DNA from: Shewanella abyssi
GTDB taxonomy: Bacteria > Pseudomonadota > Gammaproteobacteria > Enterobacterales > Shewanellaceae
Direction of reading: 5' to 3'
NCBI RefSeq assembly: GCF_023284025.1
Contig: NZ_JAKIKR010000024.1
Span: forward strand, 1-64,000
DNA: 64,000 nt
The notes beneath the pieces were generated by a model, which saw nothing but the letters and a program-made list of their open reading frames with translations, had not been told where the DNA came from and made no database searches. Positions within the stretch are counted from its first letter, which is position 1. Each line of letters opens with the position of its first letter. Both the position numbers and the translations under genes were made by a program. Shown in pieces: positions 62,121 through 64,000 of this stretch.

Positions 62121-62582
62121 TCAGCTGATCATACTTTCTGGCATCTTAACCGCCACCATATGCCCTCTTGCACAAATGACTCCGTTGGCAGATAGCGTAA
62201 TATCTAACAGCACTTTTTTGGGTTTAATCTCGCGAATAACACCGCGTAACTCCAATTCAACGCCCATTGGCGTCGGCGCTAGAAAATCAATATTAAGCGC
62301 GGCGGTGACAAACCGCGGCGGTGTTTCATCGCGACTGCCAAATGCTCGCTGAGCTGCCGCGCTGGCGCTACCCGTGCCATGACAATCGATTAACGAGGCA
62401 ATCAGTCCACCATAAACAAAACCCGGGATGGCAGTGTGAAATGGCTTGGGCGTAAATAGCGCGATGGTTTCATCGTCATCCCAATAACTTTTTAACTGGT
62501 GACCGTGTGGATTGTTTTTACCACAGCCATAACAGTGGCTGAGATCTTCTGGATAGTTATCTTGAAAGGCCATAATAGTCAT
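62121..62582 (-). CDS. Hotdog-fold (PaaI-like) thioesterase
   Basis: A 153-residue hotdog protein. It shows CYGCGKNNPHGHQLK near the start, FVYGGLIASLIDCHGTGSA (the helix with catalytic Asp) and a strand pair TAALNIDFLAPTP. Such enzymes hydrolyse acyl-CoAs; the substrate is unknown. I chose the ATG at 62582. A GTG (62597) and another ATG (62573) are in frame. Confidence 0.85.
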   Translation of the reverse strand: MTIMAFQDNYPEDLSHCYGCGKNNPHGHQLKSYWDDDETIALFTPKPFHTAIPGFVYGGLIASLIDCHGTGSASAAAQRAFGSRDETPPRFVTAALNIDFLAPTPMGVELELRGVIREIKPKKVLLDITLSANGVICARGHMVAVKMPESMIS

Positions 62583-62814
62583 CAGTAGCACCACCACTTA
62601 ATCAAATTGCAAAAATAGTCAGCCACTACGCTATTACGGTTTCACCGTTTCAGCAATACCGACATAAGCCTTAAGACTAAAGGAGATCCACTATCGAATT
62701 GCAGGTTTGGCTGCATCAAGCTTAGATTGAATAACCCATTCAGCTATCAACAGATTATGACTCATGCAGCACAGTTAGCACCTCAAGCACCTACCCTGAT
62801 GCGTCAATGGCCTT

Positions 62815-62834
62815 CGGCAACATGGATGTTGCCG
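62815..62834. repeat. Hairpin in a dispersed repeat-like stretch
   Basis: CGGCAAC-ATGGAT-GTTGCCG followed by CAGAGCTTACAAGGATGTATTCACAGCGAGTC (quoted here only in part: GGATGTATTCACAGCGAGTC). This looks like a fragment of a Shewanella intergenic repeat. The 62.6-63.04 kb gap has no gene. Confidence 0.5.
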
Positions 62835-62951
62835 CAGAGCTTACAAGGATGTATTCACAGCGAGTCATTGGAGTATTAGGGAAGGAGTTTGCTACAAGCG
62901 ATAATTAATAGTGCCAAACACTAAAGTTAAGCCAGCCTAACTAGCAGACAA

Positions 62952-62977
62952 CAAAAAAGGGCCATCAGGCCCTTTTG
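62952..62977 (-). terminator. Terminator after hutH
   Basis: Stem AAAAGGGCC-ATCA-GGCCCTTTT with a T run on the minus strand. Confidence 0.85.
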
Positions 62978-63042
62978 AATAATGAATTTTATTTCAGCAT
63001 TTTAGCTAAGATTCAACATCCTCTTTAGCGGATCTGCTGCGC

Positions 63043-64000
63043 CTACAAGCTTGGTAAAACACCTGTTGGTAAGTAGCTGTTGAAGCTAGCAGTCAAAAGC
63101 AGTTCGGTCGATGCTTCGATATCTGGGCCGAAGAAACGGTCCTTATCATAATAAGACACCAACTCACGGATCTCAGCCTTGGCCTTCGCCACTGCAACAC
63201 TTGGTTGTAATGGACGACGGAAATCCAAACCTTGCGCCGATGCTAATAACTCAATCGCTAACACACCACGGGTATTTTCCGACATATCGCGTAAACGACG
63301 CGCCGCAAAGGTGGCCATAGACACATGATCTTCTTGGTTGGCAGACGTTGGTAAGCTATCCACTGATGCTGGGTGAGCATAGGTCTTGTTCTCTGAAGCA
63401 AGCGCTGCTGCTGTCACCTGTGCAATCATAAAGCCTGAGTTTACCCCGCCATTTTCAACTAAGAAAGGTGGCAGCTTAGACAAGTTAGGATCGATAAGCA
63501 GTGCGATACGACGTTCAGCAATTGAACCCAACTCGGCAATCGCAATCGCCAAGTTATCTGCCGCCATCGCTACTGGCTCAGCGTGAAAGTTACCGCCGGA
63601 GATAATGTCACCGGTATCTTGGAACACTAGTGGGTTATCAGTGACGCCGTTAGCTTCGGTGCCTAACACCTCTGCTGCATGGCGAATTTGCGTCAAACAC
63701 GCACCCAATACCTGTGGCTGACAACGCAGTGAATAAGGATCTTGCACCTTTTCACAGTTTGCATGATCAAGACTGATCTCAGACTCATCCGCTAACAAGT
63801 GACGGAATAAAGCAGCCGAGTCAATCTGGCCTTTCTGGCCACGAGCAGCGTGAATACGGGCATCGAACGGGCTACGACTGCCCATTGCCGCTTCAACACT
63901 CATCGCACCGATCACTGAACTGGCCGCAAACAGATCTTCTGCGTTAAACAGGCCTTCTAGTGCTAACGCCGTTGAAGCTTGGGTACCGTTAAGTAGCGCC
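63043..64000 (-). CDS. hutH: Histidine ammonia-lyase, C-terminal part (runs off right edge)
   Basis: First enzyme of histidine breakdown, histidine to urocanate plus ammonia. About 318 residues of the roughly 510 are in the window. The frame is open to position 64000 and reads [17 protein letters not shown], then [29 protein letters not shown] and [20 protein letters not shown]. The MIO-forming ASG triad lies upstream, outside the window. The terminator at 62952-62977 shows it is the last gene of its transcript. Confidence 0.95.
   Translation of the reverse strand, partial: ALLNGTQASTALALEGLFNAEDLFAASSVIGAMSVEAAMGSRSPFDARIHAARGQKGQIDSAALFRHLLADESEISLDHANCEKVQDPYSLRCQPQVLGACLTQIRHAAEVLGTEANGVTDNPLVFQDTGDIISGGNFHAEPVAMAADNLAIAIAELGSIAERRIALLIDPNLSKLPPFLVENGGVNSGFMIAQVTAAALASENKTYAHPASVDSLPTSANQEDHVSMATFAARRLRDMSENTRGVLAIELLASAQGLDFRRPLQPSVAVAKAKAEIRELVSYYDKDRFFGPDIEASTELLLTASFNSYLPTGVLPSL

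Overview
The window is one stretch of a gammaproteobacterial chromosome that looks like Shewanella. The evidence is the gene set and order (murI, trmA, fabR-desaturase, a complete gspC-N operon, hslR-hslO, pckA, ftn, moeA-moeB, folX-folE-folM, hutH), the strong similarity of many products to Enterobacteria and Vibrio homologues, and dispersed repeats of a kind I associate with Shewanella intergenic regions. The genus is inferred from content. No species can be named from the sequence alone.

Layout. 1-1.2 kb: 5' end of a 16S rRNA gene on the minus strand with leader boxA and two rrn promoters. 1.2-12 kb: housekeeping genes: a membrane-anchored RRM protein, murI, trmA, fabR diverging from a delta-9 desaturase gene with a perfect FabR-like operator, selD-selU, an MFS transporter with an apparently decayed acyltransferase tail, nudE-cysQ, and yrfG. 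12-23.6 kb: a complete type II secretion operon (gspC to gspN, minus strand). 23.9-31.6 kb: hslR-hslO, pckA, two XRE-type regulators (one paired with a membrane protein and preceded by a large inverted repeat around its promoter), an M14 peptidase and a methyltransferase. 31.8-35 kb: a DGSGD-repeat lipoprotein, then two small unknown genes lying between two inverted copies of a dispersed repeat and arranged like integron cassettes, then a GIY-YIG protein. 35-45.2 kb: S9 peptidase, FMN riboswitch plus ribB, a large NIT-PAS-GGDEF-EAL protein, ferritin, moeA-moeB.

45.2-53.2 kb is the main accessory region. It is a class II microcin/bacteriocin-type island: a CvaA-like HlyD adaptor and a CvaB-like C39-peptidase ABC exporter, followed by four candidate precursor peptides with double-glycine leaders (one is a 49-residue Pro/Gly-rich peptide), two tiny membrane proteins that may be immunity proteins, and a secreted M23 peptidase. 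It is littered with transposon remnants (an IS50/Tn5-like end plus transposase N-terminus, an ISAs1 start, a REP-associated transposase tail), an internal 143-bp direct repeat and a duplicated scrap of the ABC gene. It is bounded by intact moeB on the left and a diverged 111-bp moeB fragment on the right, which suggests how the block arrived. Unusually, no TolC-type gene accompanies it.

53.3-57 kb: a triple-DUF333 lipoprotein and a bufferin-type RiPP operon (DUF2282 precursor, DUF692/MNIO enzyme, DUF2063 partner) with a co-transcribed ECF sigma factor and a candidate anti-sigma factor. 57.2-64 kb: the tetrahydromonapterin operon folX-folE-folM, an MscS-type channel, a small beta-barrel-like protein, a DUF3157 protein, a hotdog thioesterase, and the 3' two-thirds of hutH running off the right edge.

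The two most interesting parts are the GG-leader peptide island and the bufferin operon, two unrelated secreted-peptide systems about 4 kb apart.
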